A stretch of 64,000 nucleotides of DNA from Mangrovicella endophytica (GCF_002893625.1 NZ_PKMZ01000003.1:1-64000); one strand, 5' to 3'; numbered from the stretch's first letter, positions 1-9,590 are shown. The notes: generated by a model not told the origin, from the letters alone. Numbers and translations are program-made.

Positions 1-508
1 TACCGACCTCAGAGCCTCTCGCAGACAATCCGCCGCCCACGCTTCTCTTTCTTCTCATATATGCAATTGTCAAAGATCACGGTCACAAACGTCACCGTCG
101 GGGAAGCGAGACATCTCGCCCAGCTACCCCTTGCGAAGATCGCCGTTGCCGGCACTCTCTTCTGATTGTCTGCGGCTGGGCTGAACTCCGGAGCGAGCTT
201 TTCTGCTCGCCGGCGGCGCCCTCGCCGTCGATGAGTGGCTTATAGGCCCTAGCTCGGATCGAAGTCAACACGGTTTTTCGAGAAAAATGCGGGAGGCCGA
301 TTTTTTCTCAGATTGACCCAAGCCGTTGATAACAAACGTCTCCTTGCGTCAGATATTTGTCTTACGCCCATGATCTGCAAGGCCTTGGCGCGAATCTTTA
401 CGCCGCCGGCACACCCCGCCGGAGCCCCTCATAGAGGCTACGAGGGACGCGCAAATTTTCCTCGCCGCAGAGCGTTGCCGTCTCTGCCGCCGCCGGTCGG
501 ACGAAGAA
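1..508. other. Region without a recognisable gene
   Basis: I see no reading frame here with a family signature or a convincing ribosome binding site. The first 240 bases are mixed GC-rich sequence. Around 275-330 there is an AT-richer patch with runs of A and T that could be a promoter or terminator zone, but I could not assign it to a gene. It lies beyond the 3' end of mntH. Confidence 0.5.
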
Positions 509-1858
509 TCAGGCGGTCATGAGGAAGTCGATCACCAGCTTGGCATTCAGGCCGACAATGAGCACGGCGATCAGGATCGCGAGCCCCAGCGCCCAGACCG
601 GCGCCCGCAGCGCACCCATCTTCCGGCGGTCGGCGGAGAACAGCACCAGCGGCACCACGGCAAAGGGAAGCTGCAGCGACAGCACCACCTGGCTGAGGAC
701 GAGGAGCTCGGCCGCACCCGCATCGCCATAGAGGATGATGATGACGGCCGCAGGGATGATGGCGAGGCCCCGGGTGATCAGCCGGCGCAAGGCTACGGGG
801 ATCTTCAGCCGCAGGAACCCTTCCATGATGATCTGCCCGGCGAGCGTCGCGGTCACGGTCGAGGAGAGGCCCGAGGCAAGCAGCGCGACCGCAAAGAGAA
901 TTGGTGCGAGCGCCGTACCGAGGAGCGGCGCCAGCAGCGCATGCGCATCAGTCAGATCCTCCACCGTTCCGGTGCCCTGCCCGTGGAAGGCCGCCGCGGC
1001 GAGGATCAGGATCGAGGCGTTGACCAGAAGCGCGAAGCCCAGGGCCACCGTCGAGTCCACCGTGGCGAAGCGAATCGCCTCGCGGCGCCCGGATTCGTCG
1101 AGATCGTAGGCGCGCGTCTGCACGATCGAGGTATGGAGATAGAGGTTGTGCGGCATCACCGTCGCCCCGAGGATGCCGAGAGCGAGGTAGAGCATGCGCT
1201 CATCGGCCACGATCGCCGGCGCCGGGATCAGCCCCCCGACAATGGCGGCGATGTCCGGCTGCGCCAGGAGAAGCTGGCCGACGAAGCACATGGCGATGAT
1301 GAGAATCATCGTGGCGACAAAGGCTTCGATCCAGCGAAATCCCCGGGACTGCAGGTAGAGAACCAGGAAGACATCGAGCGCCGTCACCACGACGCCCCAG
1401 GCGAGCGGCAGGCCAAACAGCAGCTTCAGCCCGATGGCGGTGCCGATGACCTCGGCAAGGTCGGTCGCGATGATGGCGAGTTCGGCCAGCAGCCAGAGGC
1501 CGATCGCCACCGGCTTGGGATAGGCGTCGCGGCAGGCCTGGGCGAGATCTCGCCCCGTCGCGATGGCAAGGCGGGCGCACAGCGCCTGCAGAAGGATCGC
1601 CATCAGCGAGGACAGGAGCACCGCGGCGAGCAGCGTGTAGCCGAACTCCGAACCGCCGGCGATGGATGTCGCCCAGTTCCCCGGATCCATGTAGCCGACC
1701 GCAACCAGGAACCCTGGACCGATGAAGGCAAGCAAGCGCCGCATGGTGCTGCCGCGATCGACACGGACACTGCGATGGGCGCCGGCCAGCGTCGCCTCGC
1801 CCCGGCCGTGGCGAAAGCCATCCGCCTGCAGCCCATCCTCGTCATGGCCGTATCGCAT
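509..1858 (-). CDS. mntH: Nramp-family divalent metal (manganese) transporter MntH
   Basis: Inner-membrane proton-coupled importer of Mn2+ (possibly Fe2+), about 449 residues, with roughly eleven hydrophobic helices. The two Nramp metal-site signatures are visible: DPGNWATS in the first helix and [10 protein letters not shown] in the sixth. These unwound-helix segments bind the metal in the family. The frame stays open to a GTG at 1882, but I prefer the ATG at 1858, preceded by GGGGCGG; an ATG at 1744 is also possible. The gene is divergent from a Mur-like regulator, and a palindrome typical of Mur/Fur boxes lies 86 bases upstream, so repression by manganese-loaded Mur is the likely control. 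Family assignment is firm; manganese as the substrate is inferred from context. Confidence 0.93.
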   Translation of the reverse strand: MRYGHDEDGLQADGFRHGRGEATLAGAHRSVRVDRGSTMRRLLAFIGPGFLVAVGYMDPGNWATSIAGGSEFGYTLLAAVLLSSLMAILLQALCARLAIATGRDLAQACRDAYPKPVAIGLWLLAELAIIATDLAEVIGTAIGLKLLFGLPLAWGVVVTALDVFLVLYLQSRGFRWIEAFVATMILIIAMCFVGQLLLAQPDIAAIVGGLIPAPAIVADERMLYLALGILGATVMPHNLYLHTSIVQTRAYDLDESGRREAIRFATVDSTVALGFALLVNASILILAAAAFHGQGTGTVEDLTDAHALLAPLLGTALAPILFAVALLASGLSSTVTATLAGQIIMEGFLRLKIPVALRRLITRGLAIIPAAVIIILYGDAGAAELLVLSQVVLSLQLPFAVVPLVLFSADRRKMGALRAPVWALGLAILIAVLIVGLNAKLVIDFLMTA

Positions 1859-1938
1859 GCATCCGCCCCGCGTTCCCCGCACCAGGCAACCGGGCGGCTT
1901 CAGAGTAGCAAGCTAGAGGCGGTCCCCCATCACGTCAA

Positions 1939-1960
1939 TGCAATTGCAAATCGTTTGCAT
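1939..1960. promoter_or_regulatory. Mur/Fur-type operator upstream of mntH
   Basis: A perfect inverted repeat TGCAAA-TCG-TTTGCA occupies 1945-1959, with an extra overlapping ATGCAAT half-site starting at 1939. It lies between the divergent mntH and mur genes, closer to mntH. The TGCAAA/TTTGCA form resembles the manganese-responsive sequences I recall for rhizobial Mur. Regulation of mntH, and possibly of mur itself, is inferred. Confidence 0.65.
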
Positions 1961-2271
1961 CAAGAGCCGGCGAGCAAATGCGGTGTCGTGGCTGCCGACG
2001 AACGGACCGAATTGGCACGCTATCCGGCGTCGTCACCGGGACAGCGGTTGGGATCATTCGCGGAGAGCGCCCGCCTCTTCCGCCGGCAGCCGTGTCGTCA
2101 CGCCTGCCTCGTCGAAAGCCTCGTCGGCGCCTCCGCGCTTGTGCTTCCGACAGTATGAGGATGGCACGCCTCACCGCGATCGAGCCGACTGGATGCTCGC
2201 CCGGCGTCTGGCTCTCCATCTTGCGAGGATCACGCTTCCGCACCGCGCCTTCGGGCGGCTAGACTGGCCGC

Positions 2272-2700
2272 ATGACGGCGAATCGAAAGAAGCGGGATTA
2301 TGAGGCTGAGCTGCGGGATGCGGGTGTTCGCATCACCCGGCCGCGCCGCACCATCCTCTCGATTCTGTCCTCGGGCGAGGACCATCCGGATGCGCTGGAG
2401 ATCTATCGCCGCTCGGCGGCGCTCGATCCCAGCATTTCGCTGTCCACCGTCTACCGGACAATGAAGCTCCTCGAAGAGCGCGGCGCCATCCACCGTCATG
2501 CCTTCGAGGGCGGCCCGTCGCGCTTCGAGCAGGCCGGCGGCAGCCACCACGACCATCTGATCGATGTCGACACGGGGGATGTCATCGAATTCAGCTCCGA
2601 GCGCATCGAGGCGCTGCAGGAGGAGATTGCCCGCGAACTGGGTTACGAGATCGTCTCGCACCGGCTGGAGCTTTACGGCCGCAGGCGACAGTCGCCCTAG
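2272..2700 (+). CDS. mur: Fur-family metalloregulator, Mur-like
   Basis: A 142-residue winged-helix repressor. The DNA-binding helix region reads [17 protein letters not shown], and the dimer/metal region contains the [16 protein letters not shown] segment that supplies Fur-family metal ligands. The tail RLELYG matches rhizobial Mur/Fur. No C-terminal CxxC zinc motif is visible, as is usual for that group. The gene is divergent from mntH across about 410 bases containing a Mur-type palindrome, which favours Mn2+-sensing Mur over iron-sensing Fur. The ATG start has only a weak ribosome site. Fur family is certain; the Mur subtype rests on similarity from memory plus location. Confidence 0.85.
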   Translation: MTANRKKRDYEAELRDAGVRITRPRRTILSILSSGEDHPDALEIYRRSAALDPSISLSTVYRTMKLLEERGAIHRHAFEGGPSRFEQAGGSHHDHLIDVDTGDVIEFSSERIEALQEEIARELGYEIVSHRLELYGRRRQSP

Positions 2701-2814
2701 CGCCGGGAACTTGGCAGTCTGCCGGCCGACCACCGGCGAGGATCCTTGCGATCGAAGTGAGCTTCAGGCTTCATCATCGCTCGTGAGCGGCGCAGGCGGC
2801 GGGGAGGCATGGCG

Positions 2815-3432
2815 ATGGACTGGCAGCTCTGGGTCGGCTTTGCCGTGGCGAGCGCGGTGATCGGCGTCGTTCCCGGGCCAGGCGTCCTCGGCATCGTCGG
2901 CTATGCCGTGAGCTCCGGGCGAACCGTTGCCCTTGCAGCGGTCGCGGGCATGGCCATTGGCAACGCCACGGCCATGACGCTGTCGCTCGCAGGCGTCGGG
3001 GCGCTTCTGGCCGCCTCGGCACTCGCCTTCTCCATCGTAAAATGGGCCGGGGCGCTCTACCTGATCGGGCTGGGGCTGATAACGCTCTTGCGCAGCCGCG
3101 GCACCGCAGCCGGGGCGACGCAGCAGCCGCTGCGACCTCGCGCCGCCTTCTTCGGCAGCGTCGCGGTCGGAACGTTTCATCCCAAGACGATCGTCTTCTT
3201 CGTCGCCTTCGCCCCGCAGTTCATCGCCGCCGACGGCGACTATGTCACTCAGGCGGCAATTCTGATCGCGACGTTCACCGGCATCGTCGCGATCACGGAT
3301 GCGACCTATGCCGTCGCGGCCGCTCGGGCGGCGCGGCTGCTGAGGAGTCCGAGCGCCCGCCTGTGGTCGCGGCGGGCAGGCGGCGGTGCGCTGATCGCCT
3401 CAGGCCTTGCGACGGCGGCAGTGCACGGCTGA
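2815..3432 (+). CDS. LysE/RhtB-family amino acid exporter
   Basis: A 205-residue inner-membrane protein with about six hydrophobic segments. The N-terminus has the LysE-family pattern: a first helix followed by VPGPGVLGIVGYAVSSGR, where the PGP motif sits. Family members export amino acids or their derivatives; the substrate here is unknown. I choose the ATG at 2815 because GGGGAGG lies seven bases upstream; the ATG at 2809 would be too close to it. It follows mur by about 110 bases and is convergent with the OsmC gene. Confidence 0.85.
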   Translation: MDWQLWVGFAVASAVIGVVPGPGVLGIVGYAVSSGRTVALAAVAGMAIGNATAMTLSLAGVGALLAASALAFSIVKWAGALYLIGLGLITLLRSRGTAAGATQQPLRPRAAFFGSVAVGTFHPKTIVFFVAFAPQFIAADGDYVTQAAILIATFTGIVAITDATYAVAAARAARLLRSPSARLWSRRAGGGALIASGLATAAVHG

Positions 3433-3458
3433 TCGACGAGCACGGGGAGCCAAGAGGA

Positions 3459-3481
3459 CGGCCTGCCGGAACAGCAGGCCG
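3459..3481. terminator. Bidirectional terminator-like hairpin
   Basis: CGGCCTGC and GCAGGCCG form a perfect 8-bp stem with a 7-base loop between the converging LysE and OsmC genes. There is no strong T run, so intrinsic termination is probable but not proven. Confidence 0.5.
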
Positions 3482-3495
3482 CCGCAGTCACTGGC

Positions 3496-3930
3496 TCAGA
3501 CGAGCTTGGCGTCGAGCGTCAGCTTGATGGCGCCGAGCGCCTTGGAAACCGGGCAGTTGTCCTTGGCCTTGGCGGTCAGCTGCTCGAAAGTCGCCTGGTC
3601 GATGCCGGGCACTTTGGCCTCCAGCGTCAGGGCGCTGGTGGTGATGGAGAAGCCGCCGTCCGACGGTTCCACGGAGACGTCCGAACGCGCCTTCAGCTCC
3701 TCGGCCGGCGTGCCGTTCTCCGCCAGGAAGTGCGACAGCTGCATGGCGAAACAGCCGGCATGCGCCGCCGCCAGCAGCTCTTCCGGATTGGTGCCGGACT
3801 TGCCGCTCTCGTCCTCAAAACGCGCCTTGAAGGAGTAGCCATTGTCCTTCAGCGCACCGGACTGCGTGGTGATCGAGCCCGTGCCGGTTCCGAGAGCACC
3901 GTGCCACGTCGCCGTCGCGTGTCGTTTCAT
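3496..3930 (-). CDS. osmC: OsmC-family peroxiredoxin
   Basis: A 144-residue cytoplasmic thiol peroxidase that reduces organic hydroperoxides. It has the two conserved cysteines of OsmC/Ohr: one in AAHAGCFAMQLSHFL and one in KAKDNCPVSKALG. The MKRHATATWHG start and overall length fit OsmC better than Ohr. The start at 3930 is supported by AGAGGGAG just upstream; a longer open frame reaching 4047 is unlikely to be translated. It is divergent from xerC. Regulation is not evident from the sequence. Confidence 0.9.
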   Translation of the reverse strand: MKRHATATWHGALGTGTGSITTQSGALKDNGYSFKARFEDESGKSGTNPEELLAAAHAGCFAMQLSHFLAENGTPAEELKARSDVSVEPSDGGFSITTSALTLEAKVPGIDQATFEQLTAKAKDNCPVSKALGAIKLTLDAKLV

Positions 3931-4086
3931 GAAAATTCTCCCTCTTGAATGGGTGCTGCGAGGGTATGGTCCCACCGCAAGCGCGACAACCCGCCACGAC
4001 ACGACCTTCTTCGGTCGGGCAACGAAGCGTTCATCGCGACCAAGCACTATCTAGGCGATGACGTGGCAGAATCGAACGAGGGATGG

Positions 4087-5055
4087 ATGAGCGAGACGAT
4101 CCTGATCAGTGCCTCGCGTCCGCTCCTCGACGAAAAGGCAGCGTGGCTGACCGCACTGGAAGCCGAACGGCGATCCAGCCCGCACACGCTGGCCGCCTAT
4201 GAACGGGACCTCCGCCAGTTCCTGGAATTCCTGACCCGCCACCATGGCCGCCCGGCCGAGACCGGCGATCTCGCCGATCTGAAGCCGGCGGAGCTGCGCG
4301 CCTTCCTCGCCGCCCGACGACGCGACGGCGCCGGCACGCGCACCCTCGGCCGCTCGCTCGCCGGCGTGCGCTCCTTCATCCGCCATCTCGAGCGCAAGGG
4401 GCTCGCCTCCTCGGCCGGCGCCAAGGCGATGCGCGCACCCAAGCAGCCCAAGGCGCTGCCGCGCCCCTTGAGCGTTCCCGATGCGATGGCCGTCGCCGAC
4501 GAGGGCGGCGCGCTGGCGGCCGAGCCGTGGATTGCGGCTCGCAGCGTTGCGGTGCTGACGCTGCTCTATGGCTGCGGCCTGCGCATCTCCGAAGCGCTCG
4601 GCCTGCCCGGCGATGCGCTGGCCGATCCACGGGCGCGATCCATGCCGATCGAGGGCAAAGGCGGCAAGACGCGCCTCGTGCCGCTGCTCCCGGCCGTGCT
4701 GGAGGCGGTCGCGGACTATCGGCGTCTCTGCCCCTTCCACCTGACCGCTGCCGAGCCGCTGTTTCGCGGCGCCCGCGGCGGCCCGCTGAGGCCGCAGATC
4801 GTCCAGCGCGAGATGGCGCGCCTACGCGGCGCGCTCGGCCTGCCGGACTCGGCGACACCGCATGCGCTGCGCCATTCCTTCGCCACCCATCTCCTGGCGG
4901 CCGGTGGCGATCTGCGCACAATTCAGGATCTCCTCGGCCATGCCAGCCTGTCGACAACGCAGAACTACACCGCCGTCGACGCCAACCGGCTTCTGTCCGT
5001 CTATGAGTCGGCGCATCCTAGGGCGCGTCGCAGCCGGCGCGCCGACGCGGCGTGA
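4087..5055 (+). CDS. xerC: Tyrosine recombinase XerC
   Basis: A 322-residue site-specific recombinase that with XerD resolves chromosome dimers at dif. The N-terminal SAM-like core-binding domain (SPHTLAAYERDLRQF) precedes the catalytic domain. The catalytic residues are visible: Arg in LYGCGLRISEALGL, Lys in GKGGKTRLVP, HxxR in HALRHSFATHLL, His in LLGHASLSTTQ, and the tyrosine nucleophile in QNYTAV. GAGGGA precedes the ATG at 4087. Location near lpdA is, from memory, usual for rhizobial xerC. A phage or island integrase is less likely, as no adjacent attachment site or element genes are seen. Confidence 0.9.
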   Translation: MSETILISASRPLLDEKAAWLTALEAERRSSPHTLAAYERDLRQFLEFLTRHHGRPAETGDLADLKPAELRAFLAARRRDGAGTRTLGRSLAGVRSFIRHLERKGLASSAGAKAMRAPKQPKALPRPLSVPDAMAVADEGGALAAEPWIAARSVAVLTLLYGCGLRISEALGLPGDALADPRARSMPIEGKGGKTRLVPLLPAVLEAVADYRRLCPFHLTAAEPLFRGARGGPLRPQIVQREMARLRGALGLPDSATPHALRHSFATHLLAAGGDLRTIQDLLGHASLSTTQNYTAVDANRLLSVYESAHPRARRSRRADAA

Positions 5056-5119
5056 GATTGCAAGGCCTCCGCCCTGCAGCGCTCCGCGTCCCGGCTCCAC
5101 GTCCCGAGGTGATTCGCTG

Positions 5120-6232
5120 ATGCCAATTGTTTCCCACCGCCGCCGCCTTTCTTCCCGGTCCGTCCGGACGCTGCGCGGGATGGCGATCGCGCTTGCGGCC
5201 GTCGTATCCATGAGCGTAGCCGGCAGCAGCGTGGCGCAGAGCCAGATGCTGCCTCCCGCCGACGGCAGCCCGGCGGCAGCCGGCACAGTTTCACCGCCCG
5301 CCTGCACCGGCATCAACCTCATCGACGGTTTCGCCAGGGACGGCCGCCTGAAGACGATCGAGGCGGCCGCCGCCGCCATTCCCAATGGCGAGGGCAAGTT
5401 CTACCGCATCGAACGGGAGGGCGTTGCGCCTTCGTGGCTCTACGGCACCATGCACTTGAGCGACCCGCGTGTCCTGACGCTGCCGGAACAGTCGCAGCAG
5501 GCCTTCGATTCGGCCGGCCGCCTGGTGATCGAGACCACCGACATTCTCGACGAGGCGAAGACGCTGGCGGCGCTGTTCAGCCGTCCCGACCTGATGAACT
5601 TGCCGGGCGGTCAGACGCTGGAGACGCTCCTCTCGCCGGAGCAGAAGGCGAAGCTCGAGGCGGCGCTCGCCAAGCGCGGCGTGCCGATCGGGACCATCCA
5701 CACGCTGCAGCCCTGGTTCTCCGGCGTAAGCCTGCTCGCGCCGGCCTGCGAGGCGGCACGAAAGGCGAGCGGCGTTCCCGTGCTCGATGCGAGCCTCGCC
5801 CTCACTGCCAAGGCAGTGCAGAAGCCGGTCGAGGGCCTGGAAACCGCGGTCGAGCAGCTGGAGGCGATGGCCTCGCTGCCGATGGACCTGCAGGTGGGGA
5901 GCCTGATCGCCACCGTCGAACTCGGGGATCGGATGCCCGACATCAACGAGACGATGCTGCAGCTCTATCTCCAGGGACGTATCGCGATGATCACCCCGAC
6001 GATCGAAGCCGTCGCGCCCACCGGCGGCACGGCGGAGGAGTCGGCCAAGGCCTATGCCGAGTTCGAGCAGCGGATCGTCACTGCGCGCAACCATACGATG
6101 CTGGAGCGCATGCAGCCGATGCTGAAGGCGGGCGGCAGCTTCGTCGCGGTGGGCGCGCTGCATCTCCCCGGCGCTGACGGGCTGGTCGCCCTCTTGCGCA
6201 CGGGCGGCTGGACGGTGACGCGGCTCGACTGA
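5120..6232 (+). CDS. Secreted TraB/GumN-family protein
   Basis: A 370-residue protein with a signal peptide (a basic start, then MAIALAAVVSMSVAGSSVAQ). The mature part has TraB/GumN family features: a GxxH-type motif in WLYGTMHLSDPRV, conserved EQ residues, and a C-terminal GSFVAVGALHLPGADG that supplies the second motif. Related TIKI-type proteins are proposed metalloproteases, but bacterial function is unclear. GAGGTGA lies ahead of the ATG at 5120, 65 bases after xerC on the same strand. It converges on lpdA with a hairpin between. Family assignment is good; the substrate is unknown. Confidence 0.82.
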   Translation: MPIVSHRRRLSSRSVRTLRGMAIALAAVVSMSVAGSSVAQSQMLPPADGSPAAAGTVSPPACTGINLIDGFARDGRLKTIEAAAAAIPNGEGKFYRIEREGVAPSWLYGTMHLSDPRVLTLPEQSQQAFDSAGRLVIETTDILDEAKTLAALFSRPDLMNLPGGQTLETLLSPEQKAKLEAALAKRGVPIGTIHTLQPWFSGVSLLAPACEAARKASGVPVLDASLALTAKAVQKPVEGLETAVEQLEAMASLPMDLQVGSLIATVELGDRMPDINETMLQLYLQGRIAMITPTIEAVAPTGGTAEESAKAYAEFEQRIVTARNHTMLERMQPMLKAGGSFVAVGALHLPGADGLVALLRTGGWTVTRLD

Positions 6233-6266
6233 GGTCAGCGCGCAGGAAGCGAGCTCCGGCGCCGTG

Positions 6267-6296
6267 TCCGCGGCGACTCACGTGAAACGCCGCGGA
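6267..6296. terminator. Terminator-like hairpin between the TraB gene and lpdA
   Basis: TCCGCGGCG and CGCCGCGGA form a perfect 9-bp stem with a 12-base loop in the space between two converging genes. It is GC-rich and lacks a long T run. Confidence 0.45.
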
Positions 6297-6339
6297 TGCC
6301 GATGGATGGCGGACGGGTGCTGCCGGCCGCCCTATCGTC

Positions 6340-7752
6340 CTACATATGGATCGGCTTGGCGAAGGTGGCGAGCGCCGCTTCGCGCACCGCCTCCGACATC
6401 GTCGGATGGGCGTGGCAGGTGCGGGCGAGGTCCTCGGACGAGCCGCCAAACTCCATCAGCACCGTTGCCTCATGGATCATCTCGCCGGCACCATGCCCGA
6501 GGATGTGGCAGCCGAGCACACGGTCGGTCTCAGCATCTGCCAGGAACTTCACGAAGCCGTCCGTATGCAGCATGGCGCGGCCGCGGCCATTGGCGGTGAA
6601 GGGGAACTTGCCGACCTTGTAGGCGACGCCGCTCGCCTTCAGCTCCTCCTCGGTCTTGCCGACCGAGGCGACCTCGGGCGAGGTGTAGACCACCGACGGG
6701 ATGACCTCGTAGTTCACATGGCCGGACTGGCCGGCGAGGATCTCGGCAAGCGCGATGCCCTCGTCCTCGGCCTTGTGGGCGAGCATCGGGCCACGCACCA
6801 CGTCGCCAATGGCGTAGATGCCCTCGACGCTCGTGCGGAAATGCTCGTCGATCTCGACGCGACCGCGATTGTCGACGGGGATGCCGACGGCCTCCAGGCC
6901 AAGCCCGTCCGTATAGGCGCGCCGGCCGGTGGAAACGAGCACGACGTCGGCGGCAAGCGTCTCCGCCGCACCGCCCTTCACCGGCTCGAAGGTGACGCTG
7001 GCGCCGCCTTCTGTTTTCGCAACCCCGGTCACCTTGGCGCCGAGCCGGAACTCGATGCCCTGCTTGACCATCAGCTTCTGGAAGGCGGTGGAGACCTCGA
7101 TGTCCGTCAGGCCCAGCACCTTGTCGAGATATTCGACCACCGTGACCTTGGCACCGAGCCGCGACCAGACTGAGCCGAGCTCGAGGCCGATGACGCCGCC
7201 GCCGACGACGATCATCGATGACGGCACCTTTTCGAGCCCAATGGCGTGATCGGAGGAGATGATCGTCTCGCCATCGAAGCTAAGTTCGACGCCGGGAATG
7301 CCGGCAACCTCGGATCCGGTGGCGATGCAGATCGCCTTCGCCTGCAGGGTCTGCGTCGTGCCGCCCTCGGCTGTCACCTCGACGACGCCGGGCTTGGTGA
7401 TCCGTCCCGTACCGGTGACGCCGGTGATCTTGTTCTTCTTGAACAGGAAGGCGACGCCGTCGACATTCGCCTTCACCGTCTTGTCCTTGTGGGCGAGCAT
7501 CTTCGGCAGGTCGAGCCTGGGCTCCACGGCGATGCCGAGATCGGCGAAGCTGTGCGAGGCTTCCGCGAACATCTCGGAGGCATGCAGCAGCGCCTTCGAC
7601 GGAATGCAGCCGACATTGAGGCAGGTACCGCCATAGGTCGCGCGCTTCTCCACCACCGCGACGTTCAGGCCGAGCTGTGCCGCCTTGATGGCGCAGACAT
7701 AGCCGCCCGGTCCCGATCCGATCACCACGAGATCAAAGGTCGTGTTCGACAT
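6340..7752 (-). CDS. lpdA: Dihydrolipoyl dehydrogenase (E3)
   Basis: A 470-residue FAD flavoenzyme that reoxidises lipoyl groups of the 2-oxoglutarate dehydrogenase complex, passing electrons to NAD+. Visible features are the FAD-binding GSGPGGY near the N-terminus, the redox disulfide in GGTCLNVGCIPSK, the NAD-binding GGGVIGLELG, and the C-terminal His-Glu pair in HAHPTMSEAV. Length is normal. It is the last gene of the minus-strand run after odhA, odhB, SDR, a hypothetical and MAPEG, so it is probably dedicated to that complex. The ATG at 7752 follows a modest AAGGTAAGAAAG-like ribosome site. Confidence 0.96.
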   Translation of the reverse strand: MSNTTFDLVVIGSGPGGYVCAIKAAQLGLNVAVVEKRATYGGTCLNVGCIPSKALLHASEMFAEASHSFADLGIAVEPRLDLPKMLAHKDKTVKANVDGVAFLFKKNKITGVTGTGRITKPGVVEVTAEGGTTQTLQAKAICIATGSEVAGIPGVELSFDGETIISSDHAIGLEKVPSSMIVVGGGVIGLELGSVWSRLGAKVTVVEYLDKVLGLTDIEVSTAFQKLMVKQGIEFRLGAKVTGVAKTEGGASVTFEPVKGGAAETLAADVVLVSTGRRAYTDGLGLEAVGIPVDNRGRVEIDEHFRTSVEGIYAIGDVVRGPMLAHKAEDEGIALAEILAGQSGHVNYEVIPSVVYTSPEVASVGKTEEELKASGVAYKVGKFPFTANGRGRAMLHTDGFVKFLADAETDRVLGCHILGHGAGEMIHEATVLMEFGGSSEDLARTCHAHPTMSEAVREAALATFAKPIHM

Positions 7753-7776
7753 GGGAGCTTTCTTACCTTTTGGACT

Positions 7777-8172
7777 TCAGAAGAAACGGATGAGCATCAG
7801 CACGAGGCCGAGCGCCGCGACGAGCCAGACGAGGCTGCGGATATAGGGAATGCCGAAGAGGTAGAGCGGAATATAGACGATCCGCGCGATCAGCCAGACG
7901 ATGGCGCCGATCTCGCCGATGCCGCCGGCGCGGCCGGTGACGGCAAGGCCGAGGGCCAGGGCGATGAAGGCCGGCCAGGTCTCCTGAAAATTCTTCAGTG
8001 CGCGTTCGGCGCGGCCGGCTTGAGGGCCGAGCGGCTTCTGCTCCTCATCGCGCGGACCGGCGTTCCAGGCCGAGCCGCGTTCCTTCGTCGCCAGCACGCC
8101 CTGCAGGCCGATATGGACGAACAGGAGCACGACGGAGAGGCCGAGGATGATGAGTTCGGTCGAGAGGGTCAT
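7777..8172 (-). CDS. MAPEG-family membrane protein
   Basis: A 131-residue integral membrane protein with four predicted helices. The pattern VLATKERGSAWNAGPRDE after helix 1, then RAERALKNFQETWPAFIALAL, is characteristic of the bacterial MAPEG group (the eukaryotic members include microsomal glutathione transferases). An ATG at 8172 is preceded by GGAG; an in-frame GTG exists at 8187. It lies 24 bases upstream of lpdA in the same transcript direction. Its enzymatic role in bacteria is not established, and I see no link to the 2-oxoglutarate dehydrogenase reaction beyond position. Confidence 0.8.
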   Translation of the reverse strand: MTLSTELIILGLSVVLLFVHIGLQGVLATKERGSAWNAGPRDEEQKPLGPQAGRAERALKNFQETWPAFIALALGLAVTGRAGGIGEIGAIVWLIARIVYIPLYLFGIPYIRSLVWLVAALGLVLMLIRFF

Positions 8173-8205
8173 GATCGTCGTCTCCACGCCGGCGCGCTGC
8201 GGCTT

Positions 8206-8772
8206 CTAGAGTCCGTCCTTCGGGCAATGGCCGGTCGCCTCTTCGAACGAGGCGTTGGTCTTCTCCAGCCTGCCCTTGACGATGCCGAGCGGATGGAAGG
8301 GTGGCTCGATCTGCGCGGCGGGCTGCACCTGCTTCAGCTGGTAGCAGCCGGCATAGACCGTCCGCTCGCCGCCGGTCACCATCGACTGCACGACCACCGG
8401 CACCAGCGCGTAGATCGATCCGGCAGCGCCTTCGCTCGTCCCCTTGCCGAGCTTGAGGCTGACCGCAGCGGTATCCTCGTAACCCTTGGCGAATGTCGCA
8501 AAATCCGGCCGATCCGGCCCGTCGTCGAAATAGGACCAGGCGCGCGTATATTCGTGGCGCGCCACGGCATTGTAGAGCGACGAGATCACCGCCTCCGGCG
8601 TCGACCGGTCGTCGCGATAATCCGGCGGCGTGATCGGCGTGACGGCAATGGCGGCTGAGGCGGGGCAGGCGACGCCGGCCAGCGCAAAGGCTGCACTCCT
8701 CCAGGCCCGAAGAACCGGCGACCAAAGGCTTCGGCGGTCGCTCTGATGTCGTTCTACGCGGCTCTGCATCAT
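8206..8772 (-). CDS. Secreted hypothetical protein
   Basis: A 188-residue protein I do not recognise by name. The N-terminus has basic residues then a hydrophobic stretch ending near CPASAAIAV, a plausible signal peptide, so the mature protein is probably periplasmic. The region around STPEAVISSLYNAVARHEYTRAW resembles the start of NTF2-like or lipoprotein-type folds, but this is weak. It has two cysteines in the mature part (YAGCYQL and GHCPKDG) that could form a disulfide. It lies between the SDR and MAPEG genes on the same strand with an 18-base gap to the SDR. ATG codons at 8772 and 8769 are both possible. Confidence 0.65.
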   Translation of the reverse strand: MMQSRVERHQSDRRSLWSPVLRAWRSAAFALAGVACPASAAIAVTPITPPDYRDDRSTPEAVISSLYNAVARHEYTRAWSYFDDGPDRPDFATFAKGYEDTAAVSLKLGKGTSEGAAGSIYALVPVVVQSMVTGGERTVYAGCYQLKQVQPAAQIEPPFHPLGIVKGRLEKTNASFEEATGHCPKDGL

Positions 8773-8790
8773 GTCGCTCTCGCCAGCCGT

Positions 8791-9573
8791 TCAGGGAAGA
8801 ACGGCGCGGGCGCCGGACACGTCGAGGATGGCGCCGGAGGAATAGCTGGCCGCATCCGATGCGAGCCACAGGATTGCCCGCGCCACCTCTTCGGCCGTGC
8901 CGGGCCGCCGCATCGGCAGCGACGGCGCCATGGACGCAGCCCTGTCCGGAATGCCACCGGAGGCATGGATGTCGGTATCGATGATACCCGGCCGCACCGC
9001 GGCGACGCGAATACCATCCGCGGCGACTTCACGCGCAAGTCCGACCGTAAAGGTGTCGATCGCACCCTTTGCACTGGCATAGTCGACATACTGGTTCGCC
9101 GCACCGAGCTTGCTGGCGGCGGAGCCGAGATTGACGATGACGCCGCCCTGCCCGCCGCGCGAGGTCGCCATGCGGCGGATCGCTTCACGCGCGCACAGGA
9201 TGCTGCCGATCGCATTGATGCGGAACATGCGCTCCAGCCGCTCCGCCGACATCTCCACGACCGGCTGGGCCGCATCGACGACGCCGGCATTGTTGACGAG
9301 GACGGCGAGGCGCCCGAGGCGGTCCGCCGCCTCGAATAAGGCAAGGATGTCGGCCTCGCGGCCAACGTCACCCGCCACGGCCTCGGCTCGTCCGCCATCG
9401 GCCGTGATCTGCGCAACCACGGCCTCGGCAGCGTCGCGACGCTGCGCGTAATTGACGACCACGGCATAGCCGGCTTGCGCGGCAAGGCGGGCGGTCGCCG
9501 CCCCGATGCCGCGCGAGCCGCCGGTGACGATCATCACCGGAGCCGCCGTATCGCTCCCGCCCGCTGCCGTCAT
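8791..9573 (-). CDS. SDR-family NAD(P)-dependent oxidoreductase
   Basis: A 260-residue classical short-chain dehydrogenase with a Rossmann fold. The cofactor motif TGGSRGIG, the structural NNAG, the catalytic Ser in NLGSAAS and the YASAK Tyr-Lys pair are all visible. The C-terminus SSGAILDVSG is typical of the glucose-1-dehydrogenase/3-oxoacyl reductase-like group. It follows odhB by 17 bases, so it is likely co-transcribed with the 2-oxoglutarate dehydrogenase genes. The substrate cannot be read from sequence. Confidence 0.9.
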   Translation of the reverse strand: MTAAGGSDTAAPVMIVTGGSRGIGAATARLAAQAGYAVVVNYAQRRDAAEAVVAQITADGGRAEAVAGDVGREADILALFEAADRLGRLAVLVNNAGVVDAAQPVVEMSAERLERMFRINAIGSILCAREAIRRMATSRGGQGGVIVNLGSAASKLGAANQYVDYASAKGAIDTFTVGLAREVAADGIRVAAVRPGIIDTDIHASGGIPDRAASMAPSLPMRRPGTAEEVARAILWLASDAASYSSGAILDVSGARAVLP

Positions 9574-9590
9574 GTCCGAGCCCCTGCCGA

